Of a DNA stretch of 64,000 bases, positions 11,740-22,248 are shown one piece after another. Source of the DNA: Morchella semilibera (Eukaryota; Ascomycota; Pezizomycetes; Pezizales; Morchellaceae). Location of the stretch: assembly GCA_009192285.1 (NCBI GenBank), contig WBVU01000004.1:3246001-3310000 (forward strand), read 5' to 3'. Below the pieces are notes generated by a model. That model was not told the DNA's origin, made no database searches, and worked only from the letters and a program-made list of their open reading frames with translations. The stretch's first letter is position 1, and the number at the start of each line of letters is the position of its first letter. A program made the position numbers and the translations under genes.

Positions 11740-12548
11740 TAAGAGTACAGACCATGTTCTCGAGATTGGAACAGGCTGGGGATCCTTTGCCATGGAGGCA
11801 GTGAGAAGGACAGGGTGTAGGGTGACTAGTCTGACGTTGTCGGTAGAGCAGAAAGGATTAGCAGAGAAAAGAATTGCACAAGCAGGGTTAGCAGATAGGA
11901 TTGCGGTACTATTATGCGACTACCGTGCGCTAACGGCGCCGAAAAAGAAATTCGACAAGGTTGTGTCTATTGAGATGTTGGAGGCAGTTGGGAAGGGATA
12001 TTTAGACACCTATTTCGAGGTCGTTCATCGTGTTTTAAAGGCCGATGGCAGGATCGCGGTGTTCCAATGCATTACTATGCCCGAAACTGTAAGAGTAACC
12101 TATTCATTTACTCAACACTCCTAGGAGACGCTAACTAATCATTCGGTTGCAGAGATCCGATAGCTATGCCAGAGGCAATGACTTTATTCGCAAATATACT
12201 TTCCCAGGCGGCTACCTCCCTTCCCATACACAGCTTGTGAGCTCTATAAGCAGAGGCTCTGGAGGCCAGCTTGTCCTTGAATCCGTAGACAATATCGGTG
12301 GGCACTACACCCGTACCCTCCGGATATGGTGCGAGGAATTCCTGAAGAGATTCGATGACCAGATAACCCCTGCTTTGAAGAAGCAGCACCCTAGTATGAG
12401 GAATGACGATGTGAAGGTATTCAGAAGAAAGTGGGAATATTACTTTACCTATTGCGAGGCAGGATTTAAGAGTAAGGCTTTGAATGATATCATTTTTAGC
12501 GTTGGGAGGGAGGGGGCTATAGAGCTATATGAGGGAATTCCATTGTAG
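11740..12548 (+). pseudogene. cyclopropane-fatty-acyl-phospholipid synthase, C-terminal remnant
   Basis: Two exons (about 11740-12090 and 12153-12548) encode the C-terminal half of a SAM-dependent CFA synthase/mycolic-acid-type methyltransferase. Visible motifs are motif I VLEIGTGWGSFA, then VTSLTLSVEQ, FDKVVSIEMLEAVG, the FIRKYTFPGGYLPS block, and an end at WEYYFTYCEAGF and GREGAIELYEG. The upstream half, which should hold the N-terminal helices (and in many fungi FAD-oxidase and DUF1365 parts), is absent: the sequence before 11740 is non-coding and carries a MITE. The first in-frame ATG (11792) falls after the SAM-binding motif. The intron is still canonical and the reading frame intact, so truncation may be recent. 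A missed far-upstream exon is the alternative. Confidence 0.7.
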
Positions 12549-12821
12549 ATGAGGGCGAGCCCGATGTGGTGATATTGTGGATGTCATGGCTATAAACAGC
12601 AAATCTTTTCTGGCCGGCAAGAACCCCGCCATTCTTAGACAACGAAAGGTGGATAACTGTAGTTTGTAGGAATGATCTCAGTAAGGATTCCACCTCCTTT
12701 AACTTTGGTTTTCCTAATATTCAAGGGGATGCGGGGAAATGGTGGCAGTATATCGGCGCTTTCACAGTTAAGATATCAAAAATAAAATCTGAGATAGTAC
12801 TGGTAACCCTGAATATGTCTT

Positions 12822-14034
12822 CTATTTCTTCTTCTTCTTCTTCTTGCCGCCGGCTCCTCTCCCTTTTTGTTTATTAGCATGTCCCGGGTATTTTGCTGCA
12901 TGTAAGGTCTCAAAAGAATCTTTCTGTAGCCTATAAAGGCCCATACATGCTCGAGCATCTTCGATCTATCCGTTGTCGTATCAGTCAGATTGGGTCAATT
13001 TCACAAGACTAGATCACGTACCGATGAATGCTCTCCGCTTTGAATCTCATACCCCAATATCTCCCTTGTGAGCTTTTTCAGCCCTGGCGTTCTCCCTTGG
13101 CTCATTTTTCTGAAGGCCGGGTGTCGGCTTGTATCGCGAATATCGCGCTTGGGGTGAGACAGCATAAGTGCTTCCAAATCGTGGTGTACAGCATGTCCAA
13201 CAAGGATACGGTCCTGTAAAATATCTGATACTTTCTGCTGGATTTCCTCAAATGTGACGGCTATCACGTTCCGATCCGTCAACTAAGAACCAGTCTCGTC
13301 GCAGGTGGTGGATACGTACCGTCCTTCATACTGGCAGGAGTGACACCGGAAACCCACGTTCTCCAGTCTGTTACTGGTTCTTTCGGCTTCACGAAACTAT
13401 CCAATACCAAATGTCCGTGAAAGTTAACAAGTGACACTCGCGCCAGTGCACTACGTTCGTTCCCTGCTCCACCAACGCCAACCATTTCACAATCTATTGC
13501 GACATATTTCCCTACTTCTGTCCTATGTATTCCTGATAGTCAGAATATTGTCCGCCATCGAATAATGTCTCCCGAATCTTTGATGAGTCTGACTGACCTT
13601 GATGGGTCCACCTCTGAGATGGCAACTGCCTCGGCAGACGTCTTCGTTGATTGTGAGACCGTCATTGAGAGGTTATAGGCCCGCGCGAGGTCATTGGCGG
13701 GGATATCATTATCCTCCGCCCATGATGAGAGAGAATTCTTAGTTGCAAAGGTTGAGGTCATTGCGGTACTAGTTATTTTTCGAGGTGTGGATTTGCTTTC
13801 TTGGTTCTTCATGACTTTGGTAGTGCTCTCAGAGCTGTTTTAAATAATAAGCATGCATAATTTATTAGAGGGGTATAGATGTTGCGCATACAAACTAGAT
13901 CTTGTCTTTTTGACACCCTTTCGATAATCATCGGTCACGACAGCCTTTCGCTTTGGTGGTTCACCTGAAGTCGCACTACTTTGTAAATTTTGTTGGAGTA
14001 TTTTCCAGTTACTTGAAAGGCCTGTGGGCGCCAT
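12822..14034 (-). CDS. REX4: RNA exonuclease 4 (DEDDh 3'-5' exonuclease)
   Basis: The family acts in pre-rRNA processing in the nucleus. Several exons splice in frame from ATG 14034. An N-terminal basic, Ser-rich region is followed by the exonuclease domain with [12 protein letters not shown] (first Asp and Glu), [39 protein letters not shown] (third acid) and [14 protein letters not shown] (His and last Asp). All DEDDh residues are seen. The first intron joins an exon-1 TT to a C to give Phe, and the intron before IEDARACM splits the H-S-S/E-D motif. The C-terminus ends in a run of seven lysines at 12825-12845, a likely nucleolar signal. Length and order match fungal Rex4. Confidence 0.92.
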
Positions 14035-14644
14035 TTTGAGTCACGATTGAGGGGGTATTGTTAAGGAAGGCTTTCTCCTCCACATGGTAGGAGGATAAAA
14101 AAAAACTACATGTAGGTAGCGCACTTTCTAGTCGAGAAAGAGGTGTTACCCGGCGCACTAGCTCCCATGTGGAAGCTATTGCACTAAAACCTACAGGCTA
14201 CAGTATACTCAATGCTATGCATTTCCAGGCCATTTCCGGCCTGTACCCTGCCAAACATATACTATTTTTTATGAAATAATTTACTGATTACATGCAATAT
14301 TTTCTTCTCATGAGACATTACAGTTATCTAAACAACAGCCAACTAATTCATCAATATCTCGGACATCTTTGGTCCCTCATAAAAGGGCTAAAGAGAATTG
14401 GGGAATACTTTTGGAAAATAATTTTTGTTCATCTGATATTTACTGTATTATGCAACAGCTGTTCTACTATGTTGCTAGGATGATATAAGATGTCGATAAT
14501 TCTAATTGGTTGATGGTGGTCATGGGGATGAGTTGGTCTTATTCCCCCTGTCATGAGGTGTTACTGTCACGCCAGATGCTGGAACAGAGGCAGTGCTTGT
14601 CGATAGTTGATTCTCAAATATGAATGCGCATAAATCGGCATTCC
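14035..14644. other. intergenic, no gene seen
   Basis: AT-rich sequence upstream of REX4, with a TACATGTA near 14105. An ORF of 63 codons at 14292-14483 looks like chance. Confidence 0.5.
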
Positions 14645-14691
14645 TACAGTATTTCCACGGCACGAATCACACCCCATTTTTTGCTACTGTA
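14645..14691. mobile_element. MITE family A, short end fragment
   Basis: Forty-seven bases lie between TACAGTA and TACTGTA. The right arm, read on the minus strand, is TACAGTAGCAAAAAATGGGG, nearly identical to the family A end at 11447 and 18630. The opposite arm is reduced to the terminal heptamer, so this looks like an internally deleted copy. Confidence 0.5.
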
Positions 14692-14702
14692 CCGGGTGCT
14701 AC

Positions 14703-14763
14703 GGTGTCAAGGGTAAGTAGAACGTAGCAACACTGCCGCGTTCTACTCACTTACCCTTAACAC
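14703..14763. repeat. long inverted repeat (hairpin)
   Basis: GGTGTCAAGGGTAAGTAGAACG is followed after about 14 bases by its inverted copy, which carries a 4-base insertion and one mismatch. It adjoins the family A fragment. It may be a small foldback element; no function can be assigned. Confidence 0.55.
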
Positions 14764-15213
14764 CAGAGCACATAGGCAACTTTGTACTATGGCACTGGTA
14801 GTAAATACCAAGATAAACACCAGATTCTTCGTATGTACTTACCCGGTACAGGGGAATCTGATAAGACAAATACCGATCACTTACCCAGCCGGTACAATTC
14901 CTCCCGCGACCCCTCCGTCTTCGGGGTTCGAGGCATGTAACTACATGTAGGTAAATTAAGGCCCAAAATGAAACAGAAGGAACTATTTAGTGAGGACTAA
15001 TCAGGATTTATTAAACTGCCCCTGATTTACTGACTGATATCGCTACAAAAAAAAACAATCAACGCCGACCCAGTACAAAGAAGCCTATGGATACTTGGGT
15101 GAGAGACAAGCACCTCGACTGCAATCGAACCTGATTCGATAAACACCCAAACCATCCCGATAACATAGGAAAACGGAAAAAATTCGTACAATCATCTATG
15201 TATTACGTGTAAC
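14764..15213. other. intergenic, 3' of GID8
   Basis: No coding exon was seen. It holds one TACATGTA near 14942 and otherwise nothing recognised. Confidence 0.45.
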
Positions 15214-16429
15214 TCATTGGCACGAGCCCATTTGTTCATCTACTGCCTGACCTAGATCAAGGCCGAGATCCATTATAGGAGTATCTTTTTTTTCGCTCCG
15301 CATTCTTTGTTCAGACCATGCTCTCAGTCTTGCTAAACGCCGTATTCTGGCTTCATTTGGTATATCCTGTGCTTCAAGAATAGCCTCGTTTACTTTACGA
15401 GCGACTTCTTTCCTCAGTGCCGGGTCCATGAGTCCCGCAAGAGGGGGAGCAAGACTAGCGGGCGGGAAGCACAGAAGAGCCATAGTTCGTTCAAGGTCTT
15501 TTAAGAACGCTGGATTACTGGGGGCCCTGGGGGCCAACTCGTTGGTTGCAAAGGTAAGCGCCGCGGATATATCGCCATCTGGGTCTGAGGTGCATTTGCG
15601 GATCAACTCAATCAGTTGAAGGCGAAGAAGTGAAAAGTGTAAAGAGGGATTTGTATCTAATATCTATTCCGTGTTAAGTCGGTCAGTACTAATTTAATCT
15701 TTAAACTCTAACGCATGAAACAAAGTCAAAAGATGTGCTCATATTGAAGACTGAAGTTTTTGACTAGGGTTATCATCACCGACCAGAAGGTCTAAAAGAT
15801 GAAGGAGTAGTGTTTAATCATAGCGGGGCAACACGATTACTAAGTGTATGTCTTACTAACCTCGGGGTTTAATTCATTGATACGTTCTTTCGCGGACTGA
15901 ATATCTCCTCGGTGTATAGCGTTTCGTATTTCCACTCGTTCTTGGATTGATCCCGGATCGTTCTGAGGGGATATGTTTGCTTCCTGAGCAAATTTGTCCG
16001 CTGCTGAATTATAACCTTCTATGACCAGATAGTTCATGACCAAGGCATTCAGGTCACTTTTGAACAGTTAGTCTTGACTGTACCAAGATCATGAGAAAAA
16101 GTAAGGAACAATAAGGAAGGGCAAGGTATCAGAAACAAGTTAACATATTCTCTAACATGGTAATTTCAGAGAGATTCCCAACTTGAAACGATTCATCATT
16201 TGGGATGCAGGTATAGAGACAGAACGAAAAATCATCCGAAAGGGAACATACGTTTTTGTAACCTTCACCTCATCGACCTTCTTTTCCCACGACTTCCGTG
16301 AGGGGGCGGCCGTTGAGGAACTCTGATTTAAGGCGGATGATCAGCACGCGCAAACATTAGGCGATGCGTGACCAGCTAATCCCATGGGGGCCAAAAGGGA
16401 GAAAAGAGAGCAGACATGATGCCTACCAT
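15214..16429 (-). CDS. GID8: GID/CTLH ubiquitin-ligase subunit Gid8
   Basis: Four exons (16427-16429, 16252-16322, 15861-16056, 15214-15663) total 720 nt, 239 aa, with all phases consistent. Gid8 is the scaffold of the GID E3 ligase that degrades gluconeogenic enzymes. Features in order: a short Ser-rich start, LisH motif with NALVMNYLVIEGYNSAADKF, CTLH with RVEIRNAIHRGDIQSAKERI, then the CRA region with LLRLQLIELIRK, LERTMALLCF and a Trp-containing C-terminal helix. The first coding exon appears to be the ATG alone: the next base starts a 104-nt GT-AG intron and the upstream frame is closed by a stop, so no other start fits. Length agrees with human GID8/TWA1. Confidence 0.9.
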
Positions 16430-16659
16430 GGGTTCTGCACTGCCTGACCTGGACCGGGCAGGCAAAAAAATGTTTTGCGGTGAAGGAGTGCGGGGGAGGA
16501 AAAGATGGGTTTTATGGTGGAGGTTGGATGCAGAGGCTAAGAAGGAGTGGGAGATGAACGTCACGAAAACGAATGGTGGCGCGCCCTAAAGCCAAAATCC
16601 CCCAACCCTAGCCCTGGAGATTTAAGAGGCACCACTGATGCTGCAAGCCTCTGTATGTA

Positions 16660-18157
16660 CCCAGGGTGTCGGAAAGTGATGCATATCCAAGTTGCAACCG
16701 TGACGACCTCAATTTCTCAACAACTTGAACCACGAACCAAGTCAATATTTTGTCATGCCACCTTGGGCTTTAATTACAGCTTGTATCCGATATGGCATTG
16801 TCCTAATTAAAGAGTGCAACCTTGTCTTCCCAATATTCTCCCATGCTTCTACTATTGCAGCCTTTAACTTTTCCACCTCTTTGATCCTGCCATACCTTCG
16901 TCCCAAGTACCTTTCCATATCATTCCATATTTGCTCGATAAGGTTGAGATCTGGTGACTGCGCAGGCCAGTCAAACACATCAAGGTTGTTTTTTTCTCGG
17001 CAGCTAAATAGAGATTAGTGTATTTCTATTATTAAAAGACATTGGCACTAACTCACCTTATAGCAAACCGCTTATGCCCAGGAGCATTATCCTCCACTAC
17101 CCGAACCCATCCATATATTTCACACATTTTATGCCAAAATGGAATTAATGCCGGGTCAAGGATTGTTGTCGTATATGAGATAGAGTCAATAGATGATTTG
17201 GGAGGTACAAAAAATATATCAGATTTGTGTTCTCCACAAAAAGCCCCCCATACCATAATAGTTTTTCTTCCAGACTCCCACCGCTCGTCAACACAATCAG
17301 GATTGTTTTGCTTCTTCTTCTCCATCTCTTCGTATTACTAGTGGACGGTAACCGAATCCTGCTGTTGAAAACTGTGATTCATCAGTCCATACAACACGTA
17401 ACCAGTCTTCAAATCTCCAGTGTTGATGTGCAATAGCCCATGCAAGTCGTCTAGGCTTTGAGGATTCTCGTAGACCAGGTTTTCTTCGTGGTTTTCGCTT
17501 GTGAAATCCGAGTTTTTTGGCAGTTTTTTGAACATTACGAACTGCACATTTTAAGCCTAGTTCATCACGAATATTTTCCCAAGGTAATCGCCGAGTTCGT
17601 TTATCGGTCGTAATAAAATCCTCTAGCTCTTTCAGTTGTTCTGGTTCGTGGAAAAATGTAGGCCGACCGCTGCGTTTACGATTACTTGGTGTTCCTGTCT
17701 CCTTCATCCTCTTATAGATGCGCCCACACGTGGAAACATCAATATCCAACTCCAGTTTTTCCACAATTGTTTTAAAAGTAAATTTTGCAACCTCATGAAG
17801 GACAGCAATGCGGATCCGGTCATCTCTTGTGGTTTCCACCCGACCATGTTCAAGAACCTTTTGAGCTTTTTTGGTATAGGCTCTCGTCTTGTACCTTGTA
17901 TTGTTGTTCATTTTCTCAAATCTTTCCCGCTCTAAAAGAAGTCAGATCTATTTTCAGTCCATACATACTAGTAGATTACTACTCACTTCTATCACTTTGC
18001 GTTCCCTTTACCCGCATTTTCACAATTCTGTTGTTGAAAGTTGCCAGTGTGTTGTGTTGCGTTGCGTCCGTTTGCTCAGGCTCTCGTAGGATTTGGTCAT
18101 GGTTGCGACCTCATACCTTGCAGCCTCAAAATGTGCATTACTTTCCGACACCCTGGG
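16660..18157. mobile_element. Tc1/mariner DNA transposon, nearly whole
   Basis: This 1498-bp element has matching terminal inverted repeats starting CCCAGGGTGTCGGAAAGT, with ATGCA one base further in. A TA target duplication flanks it at 16658-16659 and 18158-18159. It carries one transposase gene on the minus strand. The right flanking TA belongs to a TACATGTA octamer, and rejoining the flanks suggests insertion at the TA of that palindrome. The high terminal-repeat identity and nearly open gene suggest recent insertion. Confidence 0.93.
16742..17911 (-). CDS. Tc1/mariner transposase (DD34E), one frame break
   Basis: ATG at 17911. An N-terminal helix-turn-helix region with a GRP motif (about residues 40-85) is followed by the catalytic core: VVWTDESQFS (first Asp), VVEDNAPGHK (second Asp), and SPDLNLIEQIW, where the Glu lies 34 residues after the second Asp, so DD34E. 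A canonical GT-AG intron of about 59 nt (gtgagt to tttag, roughly 16995-17056) lies between the second Asp and Glu and splices in frame. The first half (17911 to about 17300) and the second (from about 17325 down) are in different frames, separated at a GAA-GAA-GAA-G run. One base change in that run is the only break seen, so it could be a sequencing slip or a recent inactivation. Confidence 0.85.
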
Positions 18158-18175
18158 TACATGTATCTACATGTG

Positions 18176-18278
18176 CTCGGGTCACGCAAGAAGAACCTGA
18201 ACATAAAAACGTGCTAATAGGGGTCAAATTGGTTACTACCAGAAAAACGATGTTCAGTTCTTCTTTGCCTGACCCGAG
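18176..18278. mobile_element. small foldback/MITE-like element
   Basis: The 103-bp segment starts CTCGGGTCA and ends TGACCCGAG, with inverted arms of about 27 bp that continue through GCAA-AAGAAC-TGAAC. There is no coding capacity. It sits between the mariner element and MITE family A copy 3. Confidence 0.6.
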
Positions 18279-18410
18279 TAGGTACAGTATTGCATGTAGG
18301 AACTACATAGGTAAGTACATGTACTTACATGTACTTTACATCTGACAATGTGTTCAAAGTGCACACGCAGCTAGAAATAGATGTCCTGCTCCGTTTCACT
18401 TATTACAATA

Positions 18411-18630
18411 TACAGTACCAAAAAGAGAGGTGGGATCACTATGATACTCTCGTTGATACGCTAGCATTGCGGTATTTGTACAGTTCCCTTCCTCTAATTC
18501 GGTATTTGTCACTAAATTCCGTAGTTTTTTTTTTTTGTTTACATCATTAATCGTATCCAGCCCTAAGGCTATGACGATACTAAATTCCGTAGTCCTATGG
18601 TAGTGATTTCACCCATTTTTTCATACTGTA
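18411..18630. mobile_element. MITE, family A, copy 3
   Basis: This 220-bp element has ends TACAGTACCAAAAAGAGAGG and, on the other strand, TACAGTATGAAAAAATGGG. It is the inverted counterpart of 11447-11612. The extra length is an insertion of about 55 bp around 18520-18585 that contains a T run and a second copy of the AAATTCCGTAGT segment. TA ends fit a Tc1/mariner-type target site. Confidence 0.72.
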
Positions 18631-18634
18631 TTTA

Positions 18635-18972
18635 GGACCCGTTCGGACAGTCTGATAATCGCGATTATTAACGATAATCCGACGGATTATAGAGTTTTGG
18701 ATTATTGTAATAAGAGTAGAGGTGTTTGGGGGAATGAACAATCTACATGTATATTCTCTAGCTTCTGCTTATTCAAATAATCTGCCAAGAAAATAATTAG
18801 CTCGAGAGGTGATTCTCTTCAATGACACTGAGTGTGATAATCACAAACATTGAGATGTACTGATATGAGATTATCCACAAGTTCTGCTTATTTGAATTAT
18901 TTCACCCACTTATTGATAATTGACACTTTGGAATAATCCATCAATATAATCCGAGCCGGTCCGAACGGGCCC
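18635..18972. mobile_element. Tourist-like MITE (PIF/Harbinger type)
   Basis: The element of 338 bp has terminal repeats GGACCCGTTCGGAC and GGGCCCGTTCGGAC. A TTA duplication flanks it on both sides (18632-18634 and 18973-18975). A 3-bp TTA target and G-rich ends are the hallmark of PIF/Harbinger MITEs. Several GATTAT/ATAATC blocks inside are palindromic. There is no ORF. The left target site touches the right end of family A copy 3. Confidence 0.78.
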
Positions 18973-18975
18973 TTA

Positions 18976-19527
18976 GTTTATGAGTCACAGTAGAATAGAT
19001 TATCCCAGGGTGCCATGGCCATCGAGTACACAGTCTAGGAGGAAGTATATAAATTCACATGTAATTGTAAGTATTGCTGCAGCTAAACAACAATAAAACA
19101 AACCCGCTAGTACTAGTACTGACCTCTAGATACATATTAACTTCTTGTTCGTAAGGTACCGACTTCCGGTCCTACTAGGATATCTTCATCCAATATTGCT
19201 GTGCTGGATGTATGAACCGGTACATGCAAATGTATATACCTACGGCAGGTTAGAGTACATGTACACACAGTGAGACCCCATATAAAAATGAAGTCCAATC
19301 AAAGGCTCGGCATCAAATTACTACAAGTACATGTAGTCAAAATCGCCAAGCCTCGCCAACCAATCTAAGTGATTCCGATGCTAAGGAACGGGTAACCTCA
19401 GCTCGTGTTGAATTAATATATGTGCCTACCTACTCACATGCTCATTTGGACACGGTACTGGACAGAGGAGCTCCCCGCTTTACCCTTCTATCTTCAGTAC
19501 CTCTAGACAAAGGAAAGGTTTATCAGA
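18976..19527. other. intergenic, upstream of the uridine kinase
   Basis: No gene was seen. TACATGTA occurs near 19256 and 19328. The promoter and leader of the uridine kinase gene must be here. Confidence 0.5.
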
Positions 19528-21364
19528 ATGGTAGTACACTACAGTCCGCCTTGGGCGAATACCCATGTTCGTATCTTTAGCTTCCCAAAGTTTTTAGCTA
19601 GAAAAGGAGGCTTACCGAAAACATAGATAATTGGTATTGCCGGATCCAGTGGCTCTGGGAAGACGTCCCTTGCTGTCAAAATTGTCAGTGCTTTGAATTT
19701 GCCCTGGGTTGTGATTCTGTCGATGGTAAACTTGTTGCTCCTCCCCCACAATTTCTGGGGGGTCGATATAATCTCTCTTCCTGGAACAGATTAAGGCTTA
19801 TATTTTTGGGTTTAGGATTCGTTCTACAAGCCGCTAAATCCGGAGCAGTCTGCAAAAGCGTTCAGAAACGAATATGACTTCGACTCTCCAAACTCCATTG
19901 ACTTCGATATTCTTGTAGAGAGACTTCGGGACCTAAAACAAGGGTAAGTTCGAAGGTAATATTTCTCGATCCGTTGGGATATCTCTAATTTAAAATTAAC
20001 CCAGGAGAAAAGCGGAGATACCTGTACGCCTCCATGCGTCCTTACCCTAAACGGGATATTCTTCGAGGACATATTATTAAGTGGGGTTGTAATTTATCCA
20101 TTAGGTCTATTCCTTCGAGAAACATCAACGAGAGCCGAAGTCGACCACCATATATTCGTGCCATGTCCTGATACTTGAGGGAATCTTTGCTCTCTATGAC
20201 CCTAGGGTCTTGGAGTTGTTAGATATGAAAGTTAGTAGTTCTGACACCCTGCACAACTTAAGCTAAGTAGTAGTTAGATTTTTGTAGACACGGATGCGGA
20301 TGTCTGCCTTGCAAGAAGACGTAAGTTTCATCAATTCTTAAAACGAGAAATGCAACGTTAAATAACATGAGACAGTTGCGCGCGACGTTAAATACCGAGG
20401 CAGAGAGTACGTCGATCCACTTTTATACTAACTTTCAACCCTATAGTGTGATACTAATAAAGCTCGAAGTATTTACGGAGCAATTAAGCAATGGACTACC
20501 TGGGTTAAGCCTAACTTCGAGCATTATGTTGAACCGCAGAAGAAGAATGCTGGTCTGTGGAGATGTTCATCGTTATATTCCAAGACGGAAATACTAATAT
20601 AAGGCAGATATCATGGTTCCTCGCGGGATAGAAAACACAATTGCTATACAAATGATAGTAAAACACATCCAAAGAGCCCTTCTAAACAAATCTAAGGAGC
20701 ATGTCAAAGCACTCCGAGCCCTCGGCCAAGGCCACGATGCAGACGAACCACTCCCTCCAAGTGTCAAGGTCCTTTCAGACTCGCCGCAACTTCAGGGGAT
20801 GCACACGATAATCCACGATACAGATACATCACGTGAAGATTTTATTTTCTACTTTGACCGTGTCGCTGCCCTTCTCGTTGAAAGGGGCATGGATCATCTT
20901 GATTTCAAACAAAAACAAGTGGAGACCCCCCAGGGAAACAAATACTCTGGCCTGGAACTTTCTCGCGACGTCAGTGCAGTTGTTATACTCAGATCTGGGG
21001 GTGCTCTTGAGGTCGGACTCACAAGAGTTATTCCAGATGCGAGGATTGGGAGGCTATTGATTCAATCCAATGTGCGTACCGGGGAGCCAGAATTACATTA
21101 CCAAAAGCTCCCATCGACTTTAATACATGACAGTGTTCTGGTTCTGGACCCGCAAATCACAACCGGTGCAGGAGCCTTGATGGCTGTGACAGTTCTAAAG
21201 GATTATGGGGTTGAGGAGGACCGTATTGTTTTTGTGACCTACTTAGCCAGTATAGTTGGTTTACGTAGGTTGACAAAGGTTTTTCCAGGGGTAAAGGTCA
21301 TTGTGGGAAAGTTGAGGATGGTTTTGAGAGGAGGTTCATCGACGAGAGATACTTCGGGAGTTAG
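19528..21364 (+). CDS. URK1: uridine kinase with C-terminal UPRT-like domain
   Basis: Phosphorylates uridine and cytidine in pyrimidine salvage. About nine exons splice in frame from ATG 19528: the start YSPPWANTH joins IIGIAGSSGSGKTS (Walker A), then WVVILSMDSFYKPL, EYDFDSPNSIDFD, VYSFEKHQRE, VLILEGIFALYD, FVDTDADVCLARR, a CIKQWF-equivalent AIKQWTTWVKPNF, and DIMVPRGIEN. The UPRT-like half follows, with SGLELSRDVSAVVILRSG and VLDPQITTGAGA. The frame then breaks: the expected family ending, finishing in IDERYFGS and a stop at 21362-21364, is present but offset by one base after the GGGAAA run at 21305-21310. One added base there would restore it. Since only the last 18 or so residues are affected, an assembly error is likely. 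Confidence 0.88.
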
Positions 21365-22248
21365 AGCTCTCCGGACATCCCCCAGCTTCTTTCTCGGGTT
21401 CTATTATAAAACAAGCCATATTAAAGCATTATCGTACAAACGTAAGTTTAAGAAGAAAAAAAAAAACCAAACGCAGTTAACTTCGGGTACTTTTACATAC
21501 ATACTAGTGAGGAGCGGCCTCCGGCCGCATATGTAATCGTCAATTCGAGAAACCGCCGACACTGGGGGATCCAGAAAACTCACAACCCTGCTCGATGCAA
21601 TGGTGTGGGATAAACATCTCCGCACGCAGTCCGCGGCATGCTGGGCCCTCCTTGCTCGCATGAGGTTGTAGTTTTGGAAGATCTTGGCCAGAGGGTTATT
21701 ATATACATGTAGTGATTGAGGTTTGCCAATGTATATGCCGTCTTCCTTAACACACCCGATTCTTTGTCTACTGACAGCTGTAGCCCGCCGGACCACAGAA
21801 ATCTGGGGCAGCTACCCATCCAATTGAAACCTTTCGTGATGACAGAGATACCTGACTATTCTATTTAGATTTATTTAAAATAGATAGATTTGTATTTCCA
21901 TATCATATAACCGTGCAGATTTGGGAGGAAATCGAGTGATAGTGGATGACCTCAACTCAACATACTTATCGTGTCAGATAACTCAACCACCAAGATAAAA
22001 AGGGCGTAATTCCTAAAATCACCTTTTCATATTCTAGTACGTGCATTAAAACATGTATGTACCTACATGTAGGCAGCAATGATTGTTTCAGCCACATGCG
22101 GCTTGTGTGGTGGGGCTCCAAACCTCAAGGTCTTGGCGGTATTTCTCAACTTACTCTCAACCTACAAACTAACTTTCTTCTCCTGACCTCAACTACACCC
22201 ATATTCACCACCCATCTCATCCTCTCTCTGTTCTGAGATTCAGTTCCA
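21365..22248. other. intergenic between URK1 and CCT6
   Basis: No supported exon. TACATGTA occurs near 21702 and 22065. ORFs on the minus strand here lack any recognisable protein features. Confidence 0.5.
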
